A stretch of 26,368 bases of DNA from Collinsella sp. (GTDB lineage: Bacteria > Actinomycetota > Coriobacteriia > Coriobacteriales > Coriobacteriaceae): positions 1 through 26,368 of the forward strand of contig DXZW01000012.1 in the NCBI GenBank assembly GCA_019419455.1. Reading direction: 5' to 3'. The translations under genes and the position numbers were made by a program. Shown one piece after another: positions 16,299 to 24,451 of the stretch. Below the pieces are notes generated by a model, which had not been told where the DNA came from, did not search any database, and worked only from the letters and a program-made list of their open reading frames with translations. Each line of letters opens with the position of its first letter. Positions within the stretch are counted from its first letter, which is position 1.

Positions 16299-17003
16299 CT
16301 ATGCCGAGTGGTTGGAATCGTCTAGGGCGCCGGGGTCGGCTTCCGCACGCCCCTGGGCACGATCGCCATCGCCTGGGTCCTTGGCGCTGTCCCGGTCTTC
16401 CTGCTCGCGGCGACGCTTTTCGCGAATCTGCTCCACGGCCGCGCGCAGGGCGGCCTCGTCCTCGGCGCGCGCCACCTCTTGCGTGGTCTTGACCATATGG
16501 CGAATTTCGAGCACCAGCAGCACGATCAGCGGCACCACGATAAACGGAAAGAACAGCAGCGGATTGGTGAGCAGCGACACCACAACGCCCAGGCCTGCCG
16601 AGACAAAGACCACGCGGCCCACCACGTCGGCGGCGGGCACGGGCGCGGCATCCTCGACCGGATTGGCATCGCCCTTGGTGCGGTAGATCGGGGCGCCGTC
16701 GGCGGCGGCCTCCACGGCAACGATGCGGTGCGTGTTGAGCGAACCCTCCAGTACGTCATCGGACGAATGGAAGGTGATGATGTCGCCGACCTGGTAGGCC
16801 TGGCTGCTGTCGGTATCGACGACGATAAACGAATGCACGGGAATCGCCGGCTCCATCGAGCCGGTCAGCGTACGCATAAAGCCGTAGCCCATGATGGTGG
16901 GAATCTCGCCGGCGGGCGTGAACACCGTGCGCAGCAACACCACAAAGGCGACGAGAATCACCACGGTCGCCAGCACGTTGATCGCGCGGAGCACATGCTT
17001 CAT
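16299..17003 (-). CDS. SipW-type signal peptidase I (second peptidase of the operon)
   Basis: This 234-residue membrane serine protease belongs to the ER/SipW branch of signal peptidase I (S26B). An N-terminal membrane helix (about 5-28) is followed by the catalytic Ser49 in TGSMEPAI, then VGDIITFHS, His92 in LNTHRIV (the Ser-His dyad that replaces the bacterial Ser-Lys dyad), and the conserved TKGDANP. A second membrane region (about 125-165) precedes a charged cytoplasmic tail rich in Glu, Arg and Asp. ATG 17003 overlaps the upstream stop (TGATG), implying coupling. A GTG one codon earlier is possible. It is the last gene of the eight-gene cluster. It probably cleaves one or more of the four TYAW-type exported proteins encoded upstream. 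Confidence 0.85.
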   Translation of the reverse strand: MKHVLRAINVLATVVILVAFVVLLRTVFTPAGEIPTIMGYGFMRTLTGSMEPAIPVHSFIVVDTDSSQAYQVGDIITFHSSDDVLEGSLNTHRIVAVEAAADGAPIYRTKGDANPVEDAAPVPAADVVGRVVFVSAGLGVVVSLLTNPLLFFPFIVVPLIVLLVLEIRHMVKTTQEVARAEDEAALRAAVEQIREKRRREQEDRDSAKDPGDGDRAQGRAEADPGALDDSNHSA

Positions 17004-19240
17004 CACTTGTCGGCGTCCTTTGCGGAAGGCTCGACGTCAGTGGCGTCAGATGCCGAAACGTCGGTCTCATCTCCCTCAACGGTCGTGGCGACATCGCCCT
17101 CGGCGGCCTCTCCGCGCAAGCGGGCCAGCAGATAGCGCGACAGGCTGTTGCCCTCGGCGCGGCGCTCGGCACGCTCACGGTTGCGCTCGGCCCGCTCCAG
17201 CTCTTGCGCCAGCGCGTCCAGGCGCTGCTGCATCTCCGCGCGAGCAGCTTCGACCTCGCGCTCGCAAGCGGCACGGACGGCGGCGACTTCCTGCTCGATG
17301 CGCTCCCCTGCCGCAAGCTCGGCTGCGGCGATACGCTCGTCGGCGTCGGCACGGGCCTCCTCAGCGGCACGCGTCGCGGCATCGCGCTCGGCAGCGACGG
17401 CGGCGACCTTCTCGCCGGCATCCACCGCGGCCTGCTCCACGGCAGAATCGGCGGCCGCGTGGGCGGCATCGATCGCGGCATCGGCAGCCTGCTGAGCGGC
17501 GGAAACCTTCTCCTCGGCCGCAGCAACGGTGTCGGCAAGCGCCTGCTCCGCTGCTGCCGCGGCGGCATCTGCCGCCTCCTGCGCGGCACGGGCATCGCGC
17601 TCGGCCGTCAGCTGCACTTCCTCAATCTGCAGCTGAGCGGCGTCCAGCTTGGCATGCAGCTCGGCAACCTCCTTGGCGCACACCTCGCGCACGCCGGCAA
17701 GCTCGGCCGCGGCGGCATCCTTGGCAGCTTGCAGCTCGGCGGCATCGGCTTCCGTCTTGGCAGCCAGGGCCGCAGCAGCGTCGCTCTTGACCTGTGCGAC
17801 CTGCTCGGCGGCTGCCTGCTCGGCGGCGGCAACCCGTGAATCGGCATCGGCGTGAGCGGCCGCGACCTCGGCATCAGCCTCGGTGCGCATCTGCTCAAGC
17901 TGCGCCGCTGCGGTCGAGCGCGCCTCGGCGGCAGCTTCCTCGGCGGCCTTCTTGCCGGCCTCGACATCCTCCAGCGAGCCGCGCAGCTCCTCGGCATCGG
18001 CCTCGGCCATCTGCGCGCGCTGCGTCAACGCCAGCTCACGCGTCTTGGCCTCGTCCAGCTCGTCGGCCAGATCATCGCGCTCGTCGGTCAACGCGTGCGC
18101 CTGCACCTTCCAAGACTTGACCTGCCCCTGCAGCTCCTCGATCTGCTCGCGCGCCTCGGCCAGCGCCTGCTCGGCGTCGAGCTGGGCCTGCGTGACCTCC
18201 TCCACAAACACGCGGCGGACCTCAACATCGGGCAGGTCGGGACTATCGACCTGCACCTCCTTAATCTCCTTAATAAACTTGGGCGCCACCGGCGCGTGTT
18301 GCACGCTCTCGAGCTCCTGCAGGTTGCGCTCGTCATCGGTCAGGCTCTTAAAGACGGTGTAGTTGTTGATAAGGTTGGTGTACATCTGCACCATGTACTC
18401 GTCATCGAACGCCAGCGCCTGCTGCTGCACGTCGATATTGTAGCCCACCTTGTCGTAGCGCTCCATAAACTGCCACAGCTGGTAGCACTTGCGGTAGTTG
18501 GGGTCTTTCATGATGAGGTTGGTGCGCTGGATGGGGCTGCGGACCGCGCTGCAGCCGTTCATGATCTGGCAGAATGACGCGCCGCGCAGCGCCATGACCA
18601 GACGGCGCACGCGGTCGATGCGCATAAAGACGTCCATGTTGTCGGCGTCGTTCTCGGCAAAGCTCTGACGGTTTTTGACCGTCATCTCGACGTTGTACTC
18701 TATCTCTTCGTACGCATCGTCGATCTTGCTGTGCATCTTAAAGCGGTTGCGGATCTCGTTGCCCGTCGACCAAAAGATGACGTCGGTGCGCTTGTCCACA
18801 AACGTCAGCAGGCGCTGAATCAGGTGGTAGATAAAGCGGTTCTCGTACAGGTCGTAGGTCTCAACGGTATTGACATTGAGGATGCGCGTGGGGTGAACTC
18901 CGCCGTCGTCGCTCGGCGCCAAAAACTGCGTGTTTTGGCTCAGATGGCGAACGCTGTCGGCGCTGATCTTTTTGGCGAGCGAGACCGGCACCACCTCTTC
19001 CTCGGTGGTAATGAAGCGGCGCGGCTTTTCGATGATGGTATTGATGGCGTCGAGCGAGTCCTCGATCATGCTGACCCATTCCTCGTCCACCACCTTGACG
19101 AGCTCCTCGCGCTGCTGCTCGATCGTGGTGCCCGAGGCCTGCGCCATCTCAAACAGATAGCGGAAGTAGCGGCTGTCCTCCTGGATGGGCTCCATCTGCT
19201 CGGAGAAGCTGGTATAGAGGTCCTGAATGGTCTCGGACAT
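17003..19240 (-). CDS. DUF2357-like protein with long Ala-rich coiled coil
   Basis: This 745-residue protein is predicted to be cytoplasmic. Residues 1 to about 330 are globular and resemble DUF2357, the domain found in McrC-type partners of McrB ATPases: NVNTVETYDLYENRFIYHLIQRLL (122-145) matches the 'ENRF' core of that family. Residues about 350-690 form an almost unbroken coiled coil dominated by Ala, Glu, Gln, Asp and Arg. The C-terminus is acidic. I find no PD-(D/E)xK nuclease segment after the DUF2357-like part, unlike McrC. It lies immediately downstream of the McrB-like ATPase gene, and GGAG precedes ATG 19240. I infer a structural or adaptor partner of that ATPase. The DUF2357 assignment is by motif resemblance and is moderate. 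Confidence 0.65.
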   Translation of the reverse strand: MSETIQDLYTSFSEQMEPIQEDSRYFRYLFEMAQASGTTIEQQREELVKVVDEEWVSMIEDSLDAINTIIEKPRRFITTEEEVVPVSLAKKISADSVRHLSQNTQFLAPSDDGGVHPTRILNVNTVETYDLYENRFIYHLIQRLLTFVDKRTDVIFWSTGNEIRNRFKMHSKIDDAYEEIEYNVEMTVKNRQSFAENDADNMDVFMRIDRVRRLVMALRGASFCQIMNGCSAVRSPIQRTNLIMKDPNYRKCYQLWQFMERYDKVGYNIDVQQQALAFDDEYMVQMYTNLINNYTVFKSLTDDERNLQELESVQHAPVAPKFIKEIKEVQVDSPDLPDVEVRRVFVEEVTQAQLDAEQALAEAREQIEELQGQVKSWKVQAHALTDERDDLADELDEAKTRELALTQRAQMAEADAEELRGSLEDVEAGKKAAEEAAAEARSTAAAQLEQMRTEADAEVAAAHADADSRVAAAEQAAAEQVAQVKSDAAAALAAKTEADAAELQAAKDAAAAELAGVREVCAKEVAELHAKLDAAQLQIEEVQLTAERDARAAQEAADAAAAAAEQALADTVAAAEEKVSAAQQAADAAIDAAHAAADSAVEQAAVDAGEKVAAVAAERDAATRAAEEARADADERIAAAELAAGERIEQEVAAVRAACEREVEAARAEMQQRLDALAQELERAERNRERAERRAEGNSLSRYLLARLRGEAAEGDVATTVEGDETDVSASDATDVEPSAKDADK

Positions 19241-19274
19241 GGGTTACTCCATAGATTGGATCGATCGGAAAGGG

Positions 19275-19299
19275 GCGGGGCGACATCACGTCGCCCCGC
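19275..19299. terminator. Perfect 10-bp GC hairpin inside the operon
   Basis: The arms GCGGGGCGAC and GTCGCCCCGC surround a 5-nt loop. On the coding strand it is followed by CCCCTTTCC, which is not a good U tract. It lies in the 69-bp gap between the ATPase stop and the coiled-coil gene. It probably acts as a partial attenuator or an RNA-stability/processing element that sets lower expression for the last two genes. Confidence 0.5.
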
Positions 19300-19309
19300 G
19301 CTTACGACA

Positions 19310-21001
19310 TTAGTAGAAATTCTGGATCCGCTGCAGGTACATGACGGAATCGGGCAGACCGCCCTCGCCAAAGGTCTTCTCGATGTACTCGATCAGGCCC
19401 TTCATCTCGTCGCGCACAAAGCTCACGTTCATTGACTCAAACTTCTTGAGCACCTTGCGGGCGATGATGTAGTCCATGCCGCCCAGCTCGGTGCCGCCGC
19501 ACGCCACGTACACGGGGATAAAGTCGTACATCTGCTTGATGATACGGTTGCCAAAGGCCAGCTTAAAGCGGGTCTGCAGGTACTGGTCCAGCTTGTGCAT
19601 CTTCTGGAGCAGTTCCTCGTCGATCACGTACTCGACCTTGGCCTTCTGGAACAGGTACTGCAGGTGGTCGGCCGTCACGTGCACGCGCTCGTGCGGCTCG
19701 CACTCAAACGCGTCGGCGCGCTCGTTGAGCTCGATGGGGATCGCACGGTCGTACACCTTGTCCGTGATGGTAAAGGTGGAGTCGTCGTTGTTGGCCGTGC
19801 CGATAAACCACAGGCTGTCGGGGATGGTGATCTTGCCGTCGTGCAGAGCCTTGGGGTCGGCGGCCCACTGGGTGGGCACCAGATCGAGCACCCACTCGTC
19901 GTGGCTGGGCATCTCGAGCACCGACAGGATCTCGGCAAAGTAATACTCCACGCGGGCGAGGTTCATCTCGTCGAGCACGATCATGGACGGGTCCTGACGA
20001 AGGCCGGCCTCGTACACGGCGCGGAGGAACTCGGTCTCGTTAAAGCGCTTGGAAAACTCGTTAAAGTAGCCGAGCACCTCGGTGCGATCGCGGAAGCTCG
20101 GCTGCACCGACACGATGGTCGCGGGGTTGTCCAGATAGCGGCTAAAGCTGTAGGGCAGCGAGGTCTTACCGGTACCCGAGATGCCTTCCAGGATCAGCAG
20201 CTTGGAGGCGGCCATGCCGGCCACAAAGCGGCGGATGACCTCGGGTGTGTAGTAGAGCTTCATCTGGCTGCAGGCGAACGCGCGGAAGCTGTCGACAAAG
20301 TCCTCCAGCGAGATGGCATCGTCGTAGACCGGGGACTGCCAGTCGCGGTACTTGAGGTCCACAAGGGACAGCTTGGGGAAGCGGTTGGCCTGGGCGATCT
20401 CTTTTTCCTCGGCGAGGGTCTTGGCCTCGACGGTGGCCTTGGCCATGGCGGCCGCGGCGTCCTTGACGCCCTCGCCATCGAGCGCGAGCGACGCGTTGCC
20501 CGACACCACGGCAGCCGTGGCGCCCTCGCCCGCAGGCGCGCCCGCGGCGGCGCCCACCACGTTGCCCACCGTGGGCAGGTGGTCGTCGGCCAAGGCCGAG
20601 GCGCCCACGTACGGAATCTGCTTGGTGCCGCCCATGGCATTGACCTTGAGCGCCAGCAGCTTGTTCTTCTCGTCCATGAGGTCGAGCACCTGCTTGTTCA
20701 GGCGACCGATCTCGCGATAGAGCGCCTTGTTGGACGTGTCGTCGCGATGCAGGCGGCGGTTGATGCGGTAGCGATGGACCAGGATGGCCACAATCAGCAC
20801 GGGGACCGCGATGAGCATGGCAAACAGAATGACCGCGCCGATCTTGCCCACCAGGTCAAACGTGGTGAAGTAGGTCATAAAGATGTTGAAGTACTCAACC
20901 CAGCCAAATACCAGCAGGTTAAGGATGGAGCTCACAACGGCAACGACGTTGTAGACAACCTTTGCCAGCAGCTCCCAGGCAAATCCCAGAAACTCACTCA
21001 C
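19310..21001 (-). CDS. Membrane-anchored McrB-like AAA+ ATPase
   Basis: This 563-residue protein has two N-terminal hydrophobic segments (about 13-35 and 53-75), a short coiled coil (about 90-120), a Gly/Ala linker, and an AAA+ module (about 225-480). Walker A is GISGTGKTS (273-281), Walker B IVLDEMN (341-347), the sensor region WFIGTANNDDSTF (398-410), and the arginine finger region DKVYDRAIPIEL. The LDEMNLARVEYYFAE and GTANNDxTFxxTDKVxDRA strings are typical of the McrB/MoxR group, and McrB proper is normally soluble. The start is GTG 21001, with AGGAGG 10 nt upstream, overlapping the stop of the preceding peptidase gene by 8 nt. It probably works with the DUF2357-like product of the next gene. 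Nucleotide preference (GTP or ATP) cannot be told from sequence. Confidence 0.85.
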   Translation of the reverse strand: MSEFLGFAWELLAKVVYNVVAVVSSILNLLVFGWVEYFNIFMTYFTTFDLVGKIGAVILFAMLIAVPVLIVAILVHRYRINRRLHRDDTSNKALYREIGRLNKQVLDLMDEKNKLLALKVNAMGGTKQIPYVGASALADDHLPTVGNVVGAAAGAPAGEGATAAVVSGNASLALDGEGVKDAAAAMAKATVEAKTLAEEKEIAQANRFPKLSLVDLKYRDWQSPVYDDAISLEDFVDSFRAFACSQMKLYYTPEVIRRFVAGMAASKLLILEGISGTGKTSLPYSFSRYLDNPATIVSVQPSFRDRTEVLGYFNEFSKRFNETEFLRAVYEAGLRQDPSMIVLDEMNLARVEYYFAEILSVLEMPSHDEWVLDLVPTQWAADPKALHDGKITIPDSLWFIGTANNDDSTFTITDKVYDRAIPIELNERADAFECEPHERVHVTADHLQYLFQKAKVEYVIDEELLQKMHKLDQYLQTRFKLAFGNRIIKQMYDFIPVYVACGGTELGGMDYIIARKVLKKFESMNVSFVRDEMKGLIEYIEKTFGEGGLPDSVMYLQRIQNFY

Positions 21002-21740
21002 CGTCGGTATCCTCCTGCTTGGTCGCGTTCATCGCCGCCTCGGCCTCGGCCTTCAGACGACGGGCTTCCTCGAGCTTGGCCTCGGCCTGGGCAAGCTGCT
21101 CGGCGGCGTTATCGGCCGTGACGGTGGTGTCGCCCTTGCCCTCGGCGTCCACGATGGCAGCCGCGGCGGCCAGGCGGTCCTCCTCGGCCATAGCGCGCTT
21201 AAGGTTCATGCCAACCACAATGAGGTGATACACCTGGTAAATAAAGAACAGCAGCATGGGCAGCACGATCACAATGAGGAAGCCCATGGAGCTGGACAGG
21301 AAATCCATGACCTTGCCCATCTGCGGCAGCGCAAACATGTACTTGCCCACGATGTCGCCGTCGCTGATGATGTGCGTATCGGCCACGTCGTTGTTGTCGC
21401 CCTTGGTGGTAAAGCTGCGCATGCCGTTGACCTCGTCGATGGCGGCGATGCGGTGCGTGTTGAGCGCGTACTCGTTGTCGATGATGGTATGGAACGTCAC
21501 GATGTCGCCCACCTCGAGCTTGGAGGTGTCGCACTTTTTGATGAAGATGAGGTCGCCCTTGTTAAACGTGGGCGCCATGGAGTCGGACTGCACGGCGAGC
21601 GGGGTGAAGCCGGCGATGTCCGAGACGCTGCCGTCCTCGCGCGTGGCGAGCGTGGTGAACGCGTACAGGGCCGCTACCAGGATGATGATCCACATGACGA
21701 CGCTCAGTGCGATGGATGCGGCTTTTTTAACAGATTGCAT
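20994..21740 (-). CDS. SipW-type signal peptidase I (first peptidase of the operon)
   Basis: This 248-residue membrane protease has an N-terminal helix (about 8-30), catalytic Ser54 in VQSDSMAPTF, VGDIVTFHT, catalytic His96 in LNTHRIAAI, and TTKGDNND. A second membrane segment (about 152-178) is followed by a coiled, Ala/Glu/Lys-rich cytoplasmic tail of about 65 residues. The Ser-His dyad places it in the ER/SipW branch, the type that processes TasA-like fibre proteins in Bacillus. It is only distantly similar to the peptidase at 16299-17003, so the operon encodes two different enzymes. GGGA lies upstream of ATG 21740. Its 3' end overlaps the ATPase gene, a sign of coupled translation. Confidence 0.87.
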   Translation of the reverse strand: MQSVKKAASIALSVVMWIIILVAALYAFTTLATREDGSVSDIAGFTPLAVQSDSMAPTFNKGDLIFIKKCDTSKLEVGDIVTFHTIIDNEYALNTHRIAAIDEVNGMRSFTTKGDNNDVADTHIISDGDIVGKYMFALPQMGKVMDFLSSSMGFLIVIVLPMLLFFIYQVYHLIVVGMNLKRAMAEEDRLAAAAAIVDAEGKGDTTVTADNAAEQLAQAEAKLEEARRLKAEAEAAMNATKQEDTDGE

Positions 21741-21800
21741 GATGTCCCTTACTACCGTGTCTGACTAGGTCGTGCGCGGCCCGATAGCCGCCGTGCATAT

Positions 21801-22607
21801 CTACTGTTCCTCGATGCCCTCAAAGCGCATCGAAACCGAATAGTTAGCTCCCTTTAGCATATTAGTGCAATTTGGGTCCGTTCCCTCGAGCCATATGCGA
21901 ACGGTTACCGGCTTGTCCGTTTCTGTCATCAGGTCGAACATGTCGCTGGCCGCGTTCGCTACTCCCGAGTCGAGCCCAAAGACGGTGGCCGAACCGGACG
22001 AGCCCCCGCCTCCGTTGGGGTTGTAGACCCAGGTGTGGCCGTCGGCGGTAAAGCTCATGCGCATGGCGCTGGCCATGCCCTGCGTGTCGGAGCCAAATCG
22101 CGTGCCGGACGCGCCACCGTCGCCGTCCTGCCCGGTCAGGCGAACGCGCAGGTCCGTACTGCTCATAAAGTGCAGCGTGAACTCCAAGTAGGCGCCGGTC
22201 GCGGGATCGGCGGTGGAGCTGTCCTCGAAGGTAAAAGTCTGGTAGTCGCTCGTGGTGACGGGCTTGAGCTTGGACGCGTCGATGTCCACGCCCTTTTCGC
22301 TGGCAATGCGCGCCGAGATCTGATCAAAACCCAGGCTGTGCACGTATTCGTCGAACGTGGCACGCTCGTCCAGGTCAAAGCGCAGCGAGCCGTCGGCATT
22401 GGCGTCGATCATGAGCATGCGGGTCTTGGCGCTATCGGCGATGGAGAACCAGGCGAACGTTGCCATGGCTATCGCCACCAGCGCAAACAGCACCAGCACC
22501 ACGGTGGTGGTGAGCTTGCGGCGCAGGTCGGTGTCGGCGGGGGCTTGCGCGCCGGCGGGCTTGCCGGTGGCGGGCGTGCAGTTGGCGGCGGGTTGCTTAC
22601 GCGTCAT
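21801..22607 (-). CDS. TasA/camelysin-like exported protein (paralogue D)
   Basis: This 268-residue protein has a cytoplasmic N-terminus (1-30), a membrane segment (about 32-50) ending MATFAWFSIADS, and an exported domain. The ATFAWFS junction resembles the TYAxFS region of SipW substrates. The exported part is beta-rich with a Gly/Ser loop (NGGGGSSGSA) near 198 and ends with the cluster-specific strand RIWLEGTDPNCTN (238-249) followed by a final F-x-G strand. It is the last of four paralogues, 2 bp after its predecessor, and 60 bp upstream of the first peptidase gene. No LPXTG motif is present, so it is likely left membrane-attached, released by the peptidase, or polymerised. The role as a fibre subunit is inferred. 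Confidence 0.72.
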   Translation of the reverse strand: MTRKQPAANCTPATGKPAGAQAPADTDLRRKLTTTVVLVLFALVAIAMATFAWFSIADSAKTRMLMIDANADGSLRFDLDERATFDEYVHSLGFDQISARIASEKGVDIDASKLKPVTTSDYQTFTFEDSSTADPATGAYLEFTLHFMSSTDLRVRLTGQDGDGGASGTRFGSDTQGMASAMRMSFTADGHTWVYNPNGGGGSSGSATVFGLDSGVANAASDMFDLMTETDKPVTVRIWLEGTDPNCTNMLKGANYSVSMRFEGIEEQ

Positions 22608-22609
22608 GG

Positions 22610-23590
22610 CTACTCACCGTCCAAGGTCGCAAAGAGGGCCAGGTGCAGGGTGCCCGGGTCTTGATGCAGGTAGTCGGCGCTATCGGGGTCGGTGCCCTCG
22701 ATGTAGTAATAGATGTCGAGGCGATAGGTCTGGCCCAGCGCCAGCGTGGCGAGCGAGTTTTGCGGGCGCTCGGCCGTCTCGCCGGCGTCCAGGGTAAAGG
22801 CGGCCGGGTCCTGCGTCACGTTGGCACCGCAAGCGAGCTGGCCGTTTTGCCAGCCCAGCAGCATGCCATCGGCGTAGCCCGCCAGGCCCGCAGGCGCGGT
22901 CGTGGGATGCTCGCCGCGATGGCCGCTGTCGGAACTGTCGAGCTCAAAGATGTTGGTGGCGAGCACCTGGTTGCCGCTGGAGATCTTAATGCCCACGCGG
23001 GCCGCGCGCAGCAGCTCGGCGTTGGCGCCCTGCGGGACCAGCGATTCGGCCAGATACAAGCTGACCTTACCCTTTACTTTGCCGGCGCCCGTGCCCGTGA
23101 TGGTGGGACGCAGGTCGATCCAGCCGTGATAGTAGGTGGAGCCATTGTCTTTTGCCTGCTCAAACACCGTGGCATCGCCGGCCGAGTTGTTTTGCGCACA
23201 GGCGGCAAAACCGTTGAGGTCAAAGGTCGAGACCGGGTAGAGCGTCACGGCCCCGCTCGCGGTGGAGGCCAGAGACGCATCGCCCTGCTGCGACCAGCTG
23301 CCGCGATCGGCATCGCCCAGTTCCAGCACCAACTTGGACGTGTCGCTGCGCACGCTCACCGAGTTGGTGTTGACCTTCATGTTGTTGGTGAACCAGGCGT
23401 AGGTCGCGGCGCCCAAGGTAGCGGCGAGTGCCACCATGACGAGCGCGATGTAGGCACGCGCGCGACGGGCGTGACGGCGGGCGGCGGCGGGCTCGAGGCG
23501 TTCGCGCTCGGCGGCAGCGGCGGGTACGGTCCCCGGGGTTGCGCCCGCGGACTCGCTGGCGCCTACCTGCATGTGCTTATTCTTGTGCAT
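22610..23590 (-). CDS. TasA/camelysin-like exported protein (paralogue C)
   Basis: This is the largest paralogue at 326 residues. A long Ala/Glu/Arg-rich cytoplasmic N-terminus (about 1-46) ends in RRHARRAR. A membrane segment (47-64) then ends AATYAWFTNN. The exported domain shares with its neighbours the motif LYPVSTFDLNGF (about 117-128), an A-R-V-G-I strand near 200, and the C-terminal YYYIEGTDPDS (294-304). In this copy the second Cys of the motif is replaced by Ser and the first by Thr. The start ATG 23590 has AAGGGGGCGAG upstream; an ATG six codons in is an alternative. The Arg cluster before the helix fits the positive-inside rule for Sec export. Confidence 0.72.
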   Translation of the reverse strand: MHKNKHMQVGASESAGATPGTVPAAAAERERLEPAAARRHARRARAYIALVMVALAATLGAATYAWFTNNMKVNTNSVSVRSDTSKLVLELGDADRGSWSQQGDASLASTASGAVTLYPVSTFDLNGFAACAQNNSAGDATVFEQAKDNGSTYYHGWIDLRPTITGTGAGKVKGKVSLYLAESLVPQGANAELLRAARVGIKISSGNQVLATNIFELDSSDSGHRGEHPTTAPAGLAGYADGMLLGWQNGQLACGANVTQDPAAFTLDAGETAERPQNSLATLALGQTYRLDIYYYIEGTDPDSADYLHQDPGTLHLALFATLDGE

Positions 23591-23603
23591 TTAGCTCGCC
23601 CCC

Positions 23604-24440
23604 TTACGCCTTGGCCGCGGCAAAGGCAAGCTGCAGCACCACATCGCGGGCCTGAGCCTCGTCGATGCAATTGGCGTCGCAGCCTTCCATGTACACAACG
23701 TAGCGAACGCTTGCCACCTCGTTGGCGGCCAGCGTGCAGATGGGCGTGGCGCCTGCGCGCGCCGTGGGCGTGTCGCCGGTGCCGTCCATGCTGTAGGCGC
23801 TTATGGCGTGTGCGGGATCGGCGGTGTAGGTCCAGCCCGAGGCACCGGGCGCCACGACCACGCCGTCTTGCGCGGTGGTACGCCTACTGGTGGCGCCCGA
23901 GGTGTTGCCCAGGTCGTCACAGGTAAAGATATGCGTTTGCGTACCAGACTGGGTCGTAATCACCAGGCCCAAGCGCAACGCGGCCAGCAGCTGCGGGTCG
24001 TTCGTCACGCTCATCTGGCCCTGATACAGGTACACGTTGAGCGCGCTATCGCTGCCCTTAAGGTACAGCGTGCCCGAGAGAGCGTAGTCGTCCAGCTGTG
24101 CGGTGCAGTCGGCGTAGTCGGTCGTGATGCCCGCGGCGTTTTGGAACGTGCCACGCCAAAAGCGGGAAAGGTCTGCCGTCGAGATGGGATAGAGCGTCTT
24201 GTCGGCGGCGGCAAGCGTTGCCGTTGTGTCCCAGGGTCCGTTGGCCGAAAGACCAATCTGCAGGTCGGCACCCTCGTCGCTTACCGTGTGCGCCACGGGC
24301 GTCACGTTGGTGTAGCGCGAGTTGCTAAACCAGGCGTAGGTGGCCGCGCTCATGGCGGCTACCAACACCAACATCCATGCAGCCGCGGCAACCATGCGAC
24401 GGCGCGAGTTTAGGATGTCTTTGATGTTCGATGTACTCAT
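23604..24440 (-). CDS. TasA/camelysin-like exported protein (paralogue B)
   Basis: This 278-residue protein has a short basic N-terminus (NSRRR) and a membrane segment (17-34) ending SAATYAWFSNSRY, the clearest SipW-substrate-like junction of the set. The exported domain has LYPISTADLSRFW (about 101-113), an ALRLGLVI strand, and the C-terminal YMEGCDANC (250-258) with a Cys-x3-Cys pair. I use ATG 24440 (MSTSNIKD) because GGGGGCTGGG precedes it and it starts 11 bp after the preceding stop; a longer frame from 24545 would overlap paralogue A by about 90 bp and adds a non-homologous leader. It is probably a secreted or surface structural protein. Confidence 0.74.
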   Translation of the reverse strand: MSTSNIKDILNSRRRMVAAAAWMLVLVAAMSAATYAWFSNSRYTNVTPVAHTVSDEGADLQIGLSANGPWDTTATLAAADKTLYPISTADLSRFWRGTFQNAAGITTDYADCTAQLDDYALSGTLYLKGSDSALNVYLYQGQMSVTNDPQLLAALRLGLVITTQSGTQTHIFTCDDLGNTSGATSRRTTAQDGVVVAPGASGWTYTADPAHAISAYSMDGTGDTPTARAGATPICTLAANEVASVRYVVYMEGCDANCIDEAQARDVVLQLAFAAAKA

Positions 24441-24451
24441 ACCCAGCCCCC

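Noticed and set aside
17204..17839. Repetitive DNA in the coiled-coil gene taken as a tandem repeat or CRISPR-like array
   Set aside because: The periodicity comes from Ala/Glu/Asp codons of the coiled coil; there are no exact repeats with unique spacers.
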